Below, one piece after another: positions 18,344 to 29,261 of a DNA stretch of 41,502 nt; the stretch's first letter is position 1, and every line of letters begins with the position of its first letter. A model generated the notes under the pieces. It was not told the DNA's origin and did not search any database. It saw nothing but the letters and a program-made list of their open reading frames with translations. Both the position numbers and the translations under genes were made by a program. This DNA is from Candidatus Rokuibacteriota bacterium (lineage in GTDB: Bacteria > Methylomirabilota > Methylomirabilia > Rokubacteriales > CSP1-6), in NCBI GenBank assembly GCA_016200085.1, contig JACQFL010000033.1, positions 1 to 41,502 on the forward strand, read 5' to 3'.

Positions 18344-21214
18344 ATGGCTCTCCCGGCCATGGACTACAAACACACGCTGAATCTACCCAAAACGGCCTTT
18401 CCCATGAAGGCCAACCTCCCCCTGATGGAGCCTCGCCTGCTCGCCTGGTGGGACCGGATCGGCATCTACCAGCGGCTGCGCGAGGTCTCCAGCGCCCGGC
18501 CGCTCTGGGTCCTGCACGACGGTCCGCCGTATGCGAACGGCCACATCCACACGGGCACTCTCGTCAACAAGGTCTTGAAGGACCTCGTCGTCAAGTCGCG
18601 CGCCATGCTCGGCTTCAACTCGCCGTACGTGCCCGGCTGGGACTGCCACGGGCTGCCGATCGAGCACCAGGTCGACAAGGAGCTCGGGCTCGACGTCGAC
18701 CTCGAGGCCCGCCGCGCGATGGACCCGCTCGAGAAGCGCGGCCGGTGCCGCGAGTACGCGATGCGCTACATCGACATCCAGCGCACGGAGTTTCGCCGCC
18801 TGGGCGTCTTCGGCGACTGGGAGCATCCCTATCTCACGATGACGCCCGCCTACCAGGCGGTGATCGCGCGCGAGTTCGGCCGGTTCGTCGGGCGCGGCCT
18901 CGTCTACAAGGGGCTCAAGCCGGTGCACTGGTGCATGCACTGCCGCACCGCGCTCGCCCAGGCCGAGGTGGAGTACGAGGACGAGCGCAGCCCGTCGATC
19001 TACGTGAAGTTCCCGCTCGCCGGCCCCCTCGCCGAGGCCCCGCAGGCGCCCCGGCCCTCCCTCGTGATCTGGACGACGACGCCGTGGACCTTGCCCTCGA
19101 ACCTCGCCATCGCGGTCCACCCCGAGGAGGACTACGCGGCGCTCGAGGTCGGCGGCGAGACCCTGGTGATCGCGGCCAAGCTCGCCGCCGAGGTCCTCGA
19201 GGCGGCGAAGCTGACGGGCGCGCGCACGGTCGCCACCATCCCCGGCCGGGACCTGGCCGGGCGCGAGTACCGGCACCCGTGGATCGACCGCACGGGCAAG
19301 GTCGCCACCGCGGAGTTCGTCGCGACGGACGCCGGCAGCGGCCTCGTGCACATCGCCCCCGGCCACGGGGAGGAAGACTACGACCTCGGGCGCAGTCTCG
19401 GCCTGCGCATCTACAACCCCGTGGGCGACGACGGCCGCTTCATCCCCGAGATCGAGCACTTCGCCGGTCTCACCGTGTGGGAGGCGAATCCCAAGATCGT
19501 GGACCTCCTCCGCGCGCAGGGCCTGCTCGTCAGCGAAGCGCCGTTCGAGCACACGTACCCGCACTGCTGGCGCTGCAAGAACCCGACGCTCTTCCTGGCG
19601 ACGCCGCAGTGGTTCATCGCGCTCGACGAGAAGGGGTTCCGCGCCCGCGCGCTCGCGGCCATCCGGGCCGAGGTGGAGTGGATCCCGCGCTGGGGCCAGG
19701 AGCGGATCTACAACATGATCTCGCACCGGCCGGAGTGGGTGATCTCGCGCCAGCGCGTCTGGGGCGTGCCGATCGTCGCCTTCTACTGCCAGGCGTGCGA
19801 GGCGGTGCTGCTCGACGAGGCCGTCGTCGAGCACGTCGCGGGCATCTTCCGCGCCGGCGGGGGCGCCGACGAGTGGTACGCCCGCGAGGCCGGCGCCCTG
19901 CTGCCGCCCGGCACGCGGTGCTCGAAGTGCGGGGGCGAGGCCTTCCGCAAGGAGACCGACATCCTCGACGTCTGGTTCGACTCGGGCTGCAGCCACGCCG
20001 CGGTGCTGGAGACGCGGCCCGAGCTGCGCTGGCCCGCCGACATGTATCTGGAGGGCTCGGACCAGCACCGCGGCTGGTTCCACTCGTCGCTGCTGGAGTC
20101 GGTAGGCACGCGGGGCGCGCCGCCCTACCGCAGCGTGCTCACGCACGGCTTCGTCCTGGACATCGAGGACCGCAAGATGTCGAAGTCGCTCGGCAACACC
20201 GTCGCGCCCGAGGACCTCATCCAGAAGTATGGCGCGGAGGTGCTGCGCCTGTGGACGGCCGCCGAGGACTACACGGAGGACATCCGGATCTCCACCGAGA
20301 TCCTCGACCGTCTCGCCGACGCCTACCGGCGCGTCCGCAACACCTACCGGTTCCTGCTCGGCAACCTGGGCGACTTCGACCCGGCGCGCCACCGCCAGCC
20401 GTACGCGCGGCTGGACGAGGTGGACCGGTGGATCCTCGACCGCCTGGCGCGCCTCGTCGAGCGCGTCCGGCGCGGCTACGAGCAGTACCAGTTCCACACC
20501 GTCTTCCACGCGATCCACAATTTCTGCGCGGTCGATCTCTCGGCGCAGTACCTCGACATCGTCAAGGACCGGCTGTACACCTCGCTCCCGGACGACCCGC
20601 GCCGCCGCGCCGCCCAGACCGCGTGCTACGACCTCTTCAGCGCGCTCGCGCGGCTGCTGGCCCCGATCCTGACGTTCACCGCCGAGGAGGCGTGGGGCCA
20701 GATGCCCGGCGCCCGCGCCGAGAGCGTGCACCTCGAGGTCTTCCCCGAGGCCACCCGGGGGTGGCTCGACGAGGCGCTGGCGCTCGAATGGACCCGCCTG
20801 CTCGAAGTGCGCCGCGAGGTGCTCAAGGCGCTCGAGATCGCGCGCGTGGGCCGCGGCGTGACCGCTGCGCGCGAGCAGGGGCTCACGATCGGCAGCGGCC
20901 TCGAGGCGGTGGTGCGCATCGTACGCTCGCCCGAGGACCTGCCCGACCTGCTCGAGCGCAAGCGCGCCCTGCTGCCCACCCTCTTCATCGTCTCCCGCGT
21001 GGAGCTCGGCCCCGCGGCGTCCGGGAAGCCCGGCGCGCTCGTGTCGTACGAGAGCGAGGCCATCCCCGGGCTCACCGTCCACGTCGATCGCGCGGGCGGC
21101 CGGAAGTGCGAGCGGTGCTGGATGTGGACGCCGCGGGTGGGGGAGGATCGCGAGCACCCGGGGCTGTGCGAGCGCTGCGCGCCCACCGTCCGCGCCTGGC
21201 CCGACGCCCGCTGA
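18344..21214 (+). CDS. ileS: Isoleucyl-tRNA synthetase
   Basis: The 956-residue class I synthetase charges tRNA-Ile. The signature HIGH motif appears as HTGT in GPPYANGHIHTGTLVNKVL, a permissive variant; KMSKS is intact in EDRKMSKSLGNTV. The Rossmann fold is interrupted by the CP1 editing domain, followed by the anticodon-binding domain. A C-terminal zinc finger is visible as CERCW ... CERC. WDCHGLPIE and WFDSGCSHAAV are family markers. ATG 18344 is used; ATG 18359 (MDYKHTLNLP) is a possible alternative. The length is typical for bacterial IleRS. Confidence 0.98.
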   Translation: MALPAMDYKHTLNLPKTAFPMKANLPLMEPRLLAWWDRIGIYQRLREVSSARPLWVLHDGPPYANGHIHTGTLVNKVLKDLVVKSRAMLGFNSPYVPGWDCHGLPIEHQVDKELGLDVDLEARRAMDPLEKRGRCREYAMRYIDIQRTEFRRLGVFGDWEHPYLTMTPAYQAVIAREFGRFVGRGLVYKGLKPVHWCMHCRTALAQAEVEYEDERSPSIYVKFPLAGPLAEAPQAPRPSLVIWTTTPWTLPSNLAIAVHPEEDYAALEVGGETLVIAAKLAAEVLEAAKLTGARTVATIPGRDLAGREYRHPWIDRTGKVATAEFVATDAGSGLVHIAPGHGEEDYDLGRSLGLRIYNPVGDDGRFIPEIEHFAGLTVWEANPKIVDLLRAQGLLVSEAPFEHTYPHCWRCKNPTLFLATPQWFIALDEKGFRARALAAIRAEVEWIPRWGQERIYNMISHRPEWVISRQRVWGVPIVAFYCQACEAVLLDEAVVEHVAGIFRAGGGADEWYAREAGALLPPGTRCSKCGGEAFRKETDILDVWFDSGCSHAAVLETRPELRWPADMYLEGSDQHRGWFHSSLLESVGTRGAPPYRSVLTHGFVLDIEDRKMSKSLGNTVAPEDLIQKYGAEVLRLWTAAEDYTEDIRISTEILDRLADAYRRVRNTYRFLLGNLGDFDPARHRQPYARLDEVDRWILDRLARLVERVRRGYEQYQFHTVFHAIHNFCAVDLSAQYLDIVKDRLYTSLPDDPRRRAAQTACYDLFSALARLLAPILTFTAEEAWGQMPGARAESVHLEVFPEATRGWLDEALALEWTRLLEVRREVLKALEIARVGRGVTAAREQGLTIGSGLEAVVRIVRSPEDLPDLLERKRALLPTLFIVSRVELGPAASGKPGALVSYESEAIPGLTVHVDRAGGRKCERCWMWTPRVGEDREHPGLCERCAPTVRAWPDAR

Positions 21215-21215
21215 C

Positions 21216-21713
21216 GTGCGCGGCGATCGGGCGATGTCCCGCGTGCTCGCCGTCGCGCTGCCGGTGGTGCTGCTCGATCAGGCGACCAAGGCCCTCGCGC
21301 TGTCGCGCCTGCTGCCCGGCGTCCCTCGCGACGTCGTCGAGGGTCTGATCGCGCTCACGCTGGTGCGTAACCCCGGGCTGGCCTTCGGGCTGCTCGGGGG
21401 CCTGCCCGCCACGTGGCGCTGGGTCGTCGCGCTGCTCTCCCTCGCCGCGCTCCTCGTGCTCGCGCGCGTGGGCGTGCGCACGCTCGCGGAGGGCGGCTGG
21501 CCGGCGCGCCTGGCCATCGGCCTGGTCTTCGGCGGCGCCGTCGGCAACCTCATCGACCGCGCGCGCTTCGGTGAGGTCATCGACTTCATCGACGTCTACG
21601 TCCGCCAGTGGCACTGGCCCGCCTTCAACGTGGCCGACTCCGCCATCACGGTGGGGGTCGCGCTCCTCGCGCTGCGGCTGCTCGCGACCCCGGCGGCCCG
21701 CACCGCGGGCTGA
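21216..21713 (+). CDS. lspA: Lipoprotein signal peptidase (signal peptidase II)
   Basis: The 165-residue membrane aspartic protease removes the signal peptide of prolipoproteins. Its two catalytic Asp residues lie in GNLIDRARFG and FNVADSAI, and four membrane helices are apparent, starting with LDQATKAL and followed by LVRNPGLAFGLL. GTG 21216 is 1 nt beyond the ileS stop; ATG 21234 (MSRVLAVALPVV) is an equally good start giving 159 residues. The order ileS-lspA is common in bacteria. A repeat element begins at its stop codon. Confidence 0.95.
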   Translation: MRGDRAMSRVLAVALPVVLLDQATKALALSRLLPGVPRDVVEGLIALTLVRNPGLAFGLLGGLPATWRWVVALLSLAALLVLARVGVRTLAEGGWPARLAIGLVFGGAVGNLIDRARFGEVIDFIDVYVRQWHWPAFNVADSAITVGVALLALRLLATPAARTAG

Positions 21714-21815
21714 GCGCCTGTGAGCGAATCGCGCGGTCGAGGGGCGCCGCGGCTCCGCTGCGGTGCCCCGAGCATCGGGGGGCTTGGGGGGCGCCCGGAG
21801 CCCCCCATGTTCTAG
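21707..21815 (+). repeat. Intercistronic double-hairpin repeat, copy A (lspA/rluD)
   Basis: It is about 93 percent identical over 94 bp (21720-21813) to 35398-35491, and similarity extends back through the upstream stop codon (GGGCTGAG). Two stem-loops are predicted: GGGGCGCCGC with GCGGTGCCCC (about 21740-21768) and GGGGGGCT with AGCCCCCC (about 21777-21806). The copy ends 2 nt before the rluD start codon. No Shine-Dalgarno sequence lies between it and rluD. Confidence 0.85.
21720..21815 (+). CDS. Micro-ORF of 31 codons carried by repeat copy A (tentative)
   Basis: A GTG-started frame runs through the whole repeat and ends PEPPMF-stop. The homologous frame in copy B (35398-35493) also has 31 codons and ends PEPPMY-stop. 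Of the seven base differences between copies only one is synonymous, so peptide conservation is not supported; the frame may simply follow from the repeat's sequence. Listed because both frames are intact and both end directly before the next gene. Confidence 0.2.
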   Translation: MSESRGRGAPRLRCGAPSIGGLGGRPEPPMF

Positions 21816-21817
21816 AA

Positions 21818-22732
21818 TTGCGGCTGATCGTCCCGCCGTCCGGCGCCGGCGTCCGGCTCGACCGCTGGCTGGCCGCGGCGGTGAGCCACGTCTCGCGCGC
21901 CCGCCTGCAAGCGCTGATCGAGGCGGGCGGCGTCCGCGTCGACGGCGCGGCGACCAAGCGCGCGCGCCGGCTGCGGGCGGGCGAGGTGGTCGAGTTCGAG
22001 ATCCCGCCGCTCCCCTCGGAGACACTGGTCCCCGAGCCGTTCGCCCTCAGCGTGGTCTACGAGGACGAGCACGTCCTCGTCGTCGACAAGCCCGCGGGCA
22101 TGGTGGTGCACCCGGGCGCCGGCCTGGCCACCGGCACGCTGGCCGCGGCGGCACTGGCCCATGCGCCCTCGATCGCCGGGGTCGGGGGCCCGCGGCGGCC
22201 CGGGATCGTCCACCGTCTCGACAAGGGCACCTCTGGCCTCCTCGTCGTCGCCAAGAGCCAGGCCGCGTACGACGCGCTGGTCGCGCAGCTGGCCAGCCGT
22301 ACCGTCGGCCGTCGCTACCTCGCCGTGGTGCACGGCCGCATGCGCGGGGCCGCGGGCACCGTCGACGCGCCGATCGCCCGCGATCCCCAGCGCCGCCAGC
22401 GGATGGCCGTGCGTCCCGCCGGGCGCGGCAAGCGCGCGGTCACGCACTGGAGGGTCCTGGAGCGCTTCCCCGACCACACGCTGGTCGAGGCGCGCCTGGA
22501 AACTGGGCGCACCCACCAGATCCGCGTGCACCTGGCGTCGCTCGGCCATCCCGTGGTGGGCGACGCGACGTACGGCCCGCGATCCCGCAGCCCGATCGAG
22601 ATCGGGGGGCTGGCCCTGCACGCCGCGCGTCTCACGCTCGTGCACCCGGTTGCGCGAGAGCGGATGGAATTCGTTGCCGCCCTGCCCCCGAGGCTCGAGC
22701 GGCTGCTGTCTCATCTGCGCGACGGCAAATAG
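21818..22732 (+). CDS. rluD: 23S rRNA pseudouridine synthase, RluD-like
   Basis: The 304-residue protein has an N-terminal S4 RNA-binding domain (VRLDRWLAAAVSHVSRARLQ, about 10-29) and an RluA-family catalytic domain with the Asp in HRLDKGTSGLL, plus LETGRTHQIRVHLASLGHPV. RluD modifies helix 69 of 23S rRNA. The frame is open upstream into lspA, but the only start codon between the lspA stop and the S4 domain is TTG 21818, just after the repeat. A TTG start directly abutting the repeat implies initiation coupled to upstream translation. RluD versus the closely related RluC/RluA is judged from domain order. Confidence 0.93.
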   Translation: MRLIVPPSGAGVRLDRWLAAAVSHVSRARLQALIEAGGVRVDGAATKRARRLRAGEVVEFEIPPLPSETLVPEPFALSVVYEDEHVLVVDKPAGMVVHPGAGLATGTLAAAALAHAPSIAGVGGPRRPGIVHRLDKGTSGLLVVAKSQAAYDALVAQLASRTVGRRYLAVVHGRMRGAAGTVDAPIARDPQRRQRMAVRPAGRGKRAVTHWRVLERFPDHTLVEARLETGRTHQIRVHLASLGHPVVGDATYGPRSRSPIEIGGLALHAARLTLVHPVARERMEFVAALPPRLERLLSHLRDGK

Positions 22733-22823
22733 TGCGCGATGTGGTGTTTCGCCCGCACCGATTGCACACCGGAGGGCCCCAAGTGCGTGAAGACTCTGGC
22801 CAAGGGCATGGCATGGGTCCTGC

Positions 22824-22829
22824 TAGAAT
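22824..22829 (+). promoter_or_regulatory. Candidate -10 element of glmU
   Basis: TAGAAT (in tgcTAGAAT, with an extended -10 TGC) ends 12 nt before ATG 22842. The glmU start has no Shine-Dalgarno sequence, so a near-leaderless transcript of about 5 nt leader is predicted. Confidence 0.4.
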
Positions 22830-22841
22830 GAAACGCCGATC

Positions 22842-24233
22842 ATGAACGGACTCACCGCCGTCATCCTCGCCGCCGGCGAAGGCAAGCGGATGCGCTCGCG
22901 GCAGCCGAAGGGCCTGCACCAGCTCTGCGGCCGGCCGCTCATCGCGTATCCGCTACGCGCCGCCCGGGCGCTCGCCGACCGGATCGTGCTCGTCCACGGT
23001 CCCGAGGCCGGGGCGCTCCTGCGCGCCGCCGGCGAGGGCGTGACGTTCGTCGAGCAGCGCGAGCGCCTCGGCTCCGGGCACGCGGTGCTGCAGTCCGAGC
23101 CGGCGTGCGCGGAAGCGACGACGGTCCTGGTCCTGGCCGGCGACATGCCGCTGCTCACGGTCGAGACCGTCGAGCGGCTGGTCACCCACCACGCCGCCAG
23201 CGGCGCCGCCGCCACCGTGCTCACGGCCAGCGTCGCCGAGCCCCACGGCTACGGGCGCGTGCTCCGCCAGCGCGGGCGCGTGGCCCGGATCGTCGAGGAG
23301 CGCGACGCCACCGACGACGAGAAGAAGATCACCGAGATCAACACCGCGGTGTACTGCTTCGAGGCGCGGCGGCTCTGGCCCGCGCTCGCCGCGCTCCGGC
23401 CCGACAACGACCAGGGCGAGTACTACCTGACCGACGTGATCCCGCGGCTGGTCCGCGCGGGCGGGCGCATCGAGGCGGTGATGGTCGCCGACCCCGACGA
23501 CGCGCTCGGGGTCAACGACCGCCGGCAGCTCGCGGCGGTGGCGGCGATCCAGCGCCAGCGCATCCTCGACCGGCTGATGGAGAGCGGCGTGACGCTGCTC
23601 GATCCCGCCTCGACGTACATCGAGGACGCCGTCGTCATCGGCACCGACACCGTCGTCTATCCCAACGTCGTCGTCGAGGGCGCCTCGGTCATCGGCGCCG
23701 ACTGCGTGATCGGCACCGGCAGCCACCTCACCGCGAGCCGGCTCGGCGACCGCGTGGTGCTCAAGCCGTACTGCGTCTTCACCGAGGCCGTGGTGGAGGA
23801 CGAGGCCATCCTCGGGCCGTTCTGCCACCTGCGGCCGCTGTCGCACGTGGGCGCCGGCGCGCACGTGGGCAACTTCGTGGAGCTGAAGAAGACGCGCCTG
23901 GGCCGCGGCTCGAAGGCCAACCACCTCGCCTATCTCGGCGACGCCACCGTGGGCGAAGGCGTCAACGTGGGGGCCGGCGCGATCACCTGCAACTACGACG
24001 GGCTCGACAAGCACGAGACCACGATCGGCGACCGCGCCTTCGTGGGCACCAACGCGAGCATGGTCGCGCCGATCACCATCGGCGCCGAGGCGTACATCGG
24101 CGCGGGCTCGACGGTCACCCGGGACGTGCCCCCGGGCGCGCTGGTGGTCGAGCGCGCGGCGCCGCTGGTCAAGGACGGCTGGGGCGCGCGGCACGCCGCG
24201 CAGCGCGCGGCCCGGAAGAAAAAGAAGGGCTGA
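22842..24233 (+). CDS. glmU: Bifunctional UDP-N-acetylglucosamine pyrophosphorylase / glucosamine-1-phosphate acetyltransferase
   Basis: The 463-residue enzyme makes UDP-GlcNAc from glucosamine-1-phosphate. The N-terminal uridyltransferase has LAAGEGKRMRSRQPKGLH (10-27; the usual Thr after Gly is Lys here), LVLAGDMPLL and NDQGEYYLTDVI. The C-terminal half is a left-handed beta-helix of hexapeptide repeats with the acetyltransferase markers LAYLGDATVGEGVNVGAG and TCNYDG. Length is normal. It lies 3 nt upstream of glmS, giving a compact amino-sugar operon. Confidence 0.97.
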   Translation: MNGLTAVILAAGEGKRMRSRQPKGLHQLCGRPLIAYPLRAARALADRIVLVHGPEAGALLRAAGEGVTFVEQRERLGSGHAVLQSEPACAEATTVLVLAGDMPLLTVETVERLVTHHAASGAAATVLTASVAEPHGYGRVLRQRGRVARIVEERDATDDEKKITEINTAVYCFEARRLWPALAALRPDNDQGEYYLTDVIPRLVRAGGRIEAVMVADPDDALGVNDRRQLAAVAAIQRQRILDRLMESGVTLLDPASTYIEDAVVIGTDTVVYPNVVVEGASVIGADCVIGTGSHLTASRLGDRVVLKPYCVFTEAVVEDEAILGPFCHLRPLSHVGAGAHVGNFVELKKTRLGRGSKANHLAYLGDATVGEGVNVGAGAITCNYDGLDKHETTIGDRAFVGTNASMVAPITIGAEAYIGAGSTVTRDVPPGALVVERAAPLVKDGWGARHAAQRAARKKKKG

Positions 24234-24236
24234 GCC

Positions 24237-26075
<1,839 letters not shown>

Positions 26076-26113
26076 TGGCAGTGTGAGGTGAGCCGCGTCG
26101 GGTCGCCATGACG

Positions 26114-27208
26114 TCAGCGGATCAGGTCCGCGAGACGCAGCGATCTTGCGCTGCCATCCCGCAGACTCATGATGCTGGTGGGCTCGGAGACGAACCAAAC
26201 GAAGGAATCCCACGCGAGCGCGGCGACGGGTTTTTTGAATTCAGGCCTGCTCCGATCCCGATAAGCCGTCACGAAGACGATCTGCCGCGATCCAAATCGT
26301 GACCCAGAGGCGATGGCATGTAGGGCGCGCTGTCGTGTCGTCGTGATTGCGCCGTCAGTGGCCACCGTTTCAACGAACACGAGCAACGGCTCAATAGCGC
26401 CGAGGTCCACGAGGATCAGATCAGGCAGGTTCCTATCCGGCTGAATGTTCAAACCCACTGAAGCCGCTAGAACATCGTCCTGCGTGACGACCTTGTTCCG
26501 GCTTTCACTGAGCCAGATGACTCCCGGCTGAATCAGGAATCTCGGAGCGAAGTCCTCGATGACGGCTTTGGCGATGGCCGAACTGGGCCCGGCCGCCATG
26601 CGGCGAGTTTCGCCGTTGGGGAAGCTGATGAGGACACCTTCTGTCGTGGCGGCAACACCTTGGCGCAACAACTGTACCCGGGCGAGCGCACCCGGAGAGA
26701 GATTGGCCGCCTGCCACGCGGCCGTGGCTTGTCGGAGGGGCGCGCCATCGAGTGCCGGATCGAAGAGACTCGAAAAGGAAGAGGTCAAGGCGTAACGTGG
26801 CCGGCTCGACGTCGTCGGGATATCTGCGCGGGCAATCGCGGCTCCCATGGCCATCAATCCTTCGCGCAGTGTTTCGTCCCTGATGGATTCTCGTGTTGTG
26901 TCCGCATACCATCGCCGTCCGATGCCACGGAACCCCGGCTTCACGGCCGCTGCGGCGTAGCGAAGACGATCAGCCGGCGTTGTTCTCTGCGCCTGACGGT
27001 CTGTCATGCGATAGACATGCTTGGGCCCAAGGTAGCGACCGACGCCCTCGATCGCACCGACATAGATCATCGTGAAAACGGTTGCTGCGCCGATGTCGCG
27101 AACACAGTAGAGCCTATTCGGAGTGCCTTCCGGAAAGATCGCCATCAATCGGGTCTGAATGTCGGCCCGACCGAGCAGAGGTGGCAGGGTGGCGTCAGTC
27201 GCAGTCAC
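26114..27208 (-). CDS. BsuBI/PstI-family type II restriction endonuclease
   Basis: The 364-residue protein matches the BsuBI/PstI group: an N-terminal helical domain and a C-terminal catalytic domain with LPDLILVDLG (261-270), LLVFVETVATDGAIT (275-289), IVFVTAYRDR (310-319) and LAWDSFVWFVSEP (331-343). PstI and BsuBI cut CTGCAG; specificity here is inferred from family only. GTG 27208 lies 3 nt after the methyltransferase stop, so the methylase gene is transcribed first. Base composition is distinctly lower in GC than the flanking genes. The 38-bp gap to glmS has no feature. Confidence 0.9.
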   Translation of the reverse strand: MTATDATLPPLLGRADIQTRLMAIFPEGTPNRLYCVRDIGAATVFTMIYVGAIEGVGRYLGPKHVYRMTDRQAQRTTPADRLRYAAAAVKPGFRGIGRRWYADTTRESIRDETLREGLMAMGAAIARADIPTTSSRPRYALTSSFSSLFDPALDGAPLRQATAAWQAANLSPGALARVQLLRQGVAATTEGVLISFPNGETRRMAAGPSSAIAKAVIEDFAPRFLIQPGVIWLSESRNKVVTQDDVLAASVGLNIQPDRNLPDLILVDLGAIEPLLVFVETVATDGAITTTRQRALHAIASGSRFGSRQIVFVTAYRDRSRPEFKKPVAALAWDSFVWFVSEPTSIMSLRDGSARSLRLADLIR

Positions 27209-27211
27209 GCT

Positions 27212-29239
27212 TCACGGGTTCGCGTAGAGGTGCGCGAATGCCCGTTCGATATCGTCGGCTTTCGCTCCAGCTTCGATCATCGCCGTTACCGGGCCAAGCG
27301 TTTTCGGAGGAGGAAGCGGAAGTGACTCCAGCTCGTACGCCGAGACGGCGACGCTGCCATTGATGCAGCGAAACGCGACGTCGGCCACCTGACTGTTCAG
27401 GAAAGCCGCCAGGACCGTGCTCGGCACCGCCGGCCTCGGGCCCGTCGGCCGAACCATGTTCAAGTGATTCTCCACGACTGCTCCGCCATATCTCTTCAGA
27501 AAGGAGCTGGGCAGCTCGGCCGCATAGAGACGACGACCTTGCTCGGGCGCCGTGGTTCGTTGAAGAAGGACACACGGTGCGCGAACGATGAGCCAGTCCT
27601 CCTTGGCTTTCGGCCGGAAGTATGGTTGGTGGTTCTTCTTGCCGGCACGGAAGACGAATCGGCCCTCCTGCGTCACGGCTTCGGCCCAGACGAGAGGCAG
27701 CGTGCCTTTTCCGTGCTGAGCTTGCAGCTGGCTCTTGTGGCGGTTCCAGACGAGCGGACCAGTGCTGACCTGGTAGCCCCAGTCCACCAGCCGGTGTGGC
27801 ATCACGCGCATGCGAGCCACCAAGTCGGATTGCTCGCAGCTCCTCGGAACTAACCACGGCTCCCGCCCGTCATTCGGAAGTAGAAATGAGCCGGCGCGCG
27901 CCACCGATACTTCGCCGATGTCGTTGGGCGCAACAACCCACGCGCCAGCTTCCGACTGGTTCGAGTTCTTTCGGTACGTTGCGAGCAGCGCCTGTTGGAG
28001 GACGTCATCGAATACACCCTTGCGACGCCCGATAAAGTCTATTGAAGCAGGCGGCGCTTCCCGCGCAAGAAGGGCACGCAACCGGGTAAAGTACTCTCCA
28101 GACAGAAAGCTTGTCGGCGTGACATACGCAATGACGCCGCCGGGTCTGACCCACCGTAGAGCCACATCAGTAAAAATGCCATAGAGATTTGCGTGTCCGT
28201 GGAGGCTTCTTGAGTATCGTTCCCGAAGGTCACGTGGCAGAGAGACGCGGCCGTAAGGTGGATTGCCGATCACCAAGTCATAGCGATGCGGGCCCGGGTC
28301 GGCCATGAGTGTGTCACAAACCTCAGCCATGATCGGGATTGGCGCCTCTGTTTCACGGCAGAGAGGCAGGAGCGTTGCCTCAACGAATACTTGGGACATC
28401 CATGCCGCAAAGGGATCCAACTCGAAGCCCTTGATTCGACTGGTCACCTCGTGAATGAGCGCGGCTGGCTCCAGATGGGAGGACTGTTTGACGATTCGCT
28501 GAGCGGCAGGTGCTAAGAACGCTCCACCCCCGCAAGCGGGGTCGAGCACAGTGCACGTCGACCAATCGACTCCAGCCGCCGTGGCCTGATCGAGAAGCCG
28601 CTCTGCCAGCGCGGGCGGAGTGTAATAGACGCCGAGCCCGGCCCGGATCTCGTCGGGGAGGACGGCAGCGTATGTCGTCCCCAGAAAGTACCCACTCGTT
28701 ACGGGATGTGTATGGGCAGCCGCGGTTCCGATGATCTTGGCGGCTGCTCGGATGTCATCCGGCAGCGAGCCTCCCACATCGATGAAAGGAGGCGTCAGTC
28801 GGCGGCTCACCTGATGCATCGACCTCAGTCGCGACCAATACTCGGAGATGATGTGAAACGTCAAAGTTCGAGCGAATACCAAGCGTGACGACGCATCCAG
28901 GGACCGTGCGGCATCACGCGCCGCGCCCTTGGATCTTTCAAGAGTGGTGATGGGATCAGCGGCTGCGTCGAGGGCTATTTTGACGCTGCGGACGACGCGT
29001 TCGAAACGCCGGCATGACGCCGGCTTAGGAAGAGGTGACCGCTCTCTATGCGATGTGAGTGAACTCGGCAGTCCCAAGCCCTCCGCGCCGCTTCCTCGGA
29101 AGATATCTCGCCATACCCCTGGAGGACAAGCGCCTTCGTGCTCGGGACTCTGCTGTCCTGAGATCGATGCCGGCCGATCGAGGGGATACATGTCGGCAAC
29201 CAGGAACAGCGGGAGTTGAACACCACCAGGCTGATCCAT
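27212..29239 (-). CDS. Gamma-class N6-adenine DNA methyltransferase, partner of the PstI-type endonuclease
   Basis: The 675-residue protein has motif X GVYYTPPALAERL (203-215), motif I VLDPACGGGAFL (231-242) and motif IV IGNPPYG (324-330), followed by a C-terminal target-recognition region. The order X-I-IV-TRD is that of gamma-class adenine methylases such as M.PstI and Eco57I-like enzymes. An N-terminal extension of about 130 residues is longer than in M.PstI. ATG 29239 is taken as the start; the ribosome site is weak and a later start is possible. It is divergent from uvrD with only 22 bp between the two given starts. Confidence 0.9.
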   Translation of the reverse strand: MDQPGGVQLPLFLVADMYPLDRPASISGQQSPEHEGACPPGVWRDIFRGSGAEGLGLPSSLTSHRERSPLPKPASCRRFERVVRSVKIALDAAADPITTLERSKGAARDAARSLDASSRLVFARTLTFHIISEYWSRLRSMHQVSRRLTPPFIDVGGSLPDDIRAAAKIIGTAAAHTHPVTSGYFLGTTYAAVLPDEIRAGLGVYYTPPALAERLLDQATAAGVDWSTCTVLDPACGGGAFLAPAAQRIVKQSSHLEPAALIHEVTSRIKGFELDPFAAWMSQVFVEATLLPLCRETEAPIPIMAEVCDTLMADPGPHRYDLVIGNPPYGRVSLPRDLRERYSRSLHGHANLYGIFTDVALRWVRPGGVIAYVTPTSFLSGEYFTRLRALLAREAPPASIDFIGRRKGVFDDVLQQALLATYRKNSNQSEAGAWVVAPNDIGEVSVARAGSFLLPNDGREPWLVPRSCEQSDLVARMRVMPHRLVDWGYQVSTGPLVWNRHKSQLQAQHGKGTLPLVWAEAVTQEGRFVFRAGKKNHQPYFRPKAKEDWLIVRAPCVLLQRTTAPEQGRRLYAAELPSSFLKRYGGAVVENHLNMVRPTGPRPAVPSTVLAAFLNSQVADVAFRCINGSVAVSAYELESLPLPPPKTLGPVTAMIEAGAKADDIERAFAHLYANP

Positions 29240-29261
29240 TGGTTCACCGTAGGGCGGCGTC

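Noticed and set aside
24234..24236. glmS ribozyme or riboswitch upstream of glmS
   Set aside because: Only 3 nt separate glmU and glmS, and nothing ribozyme-like is present in the glmU leader.
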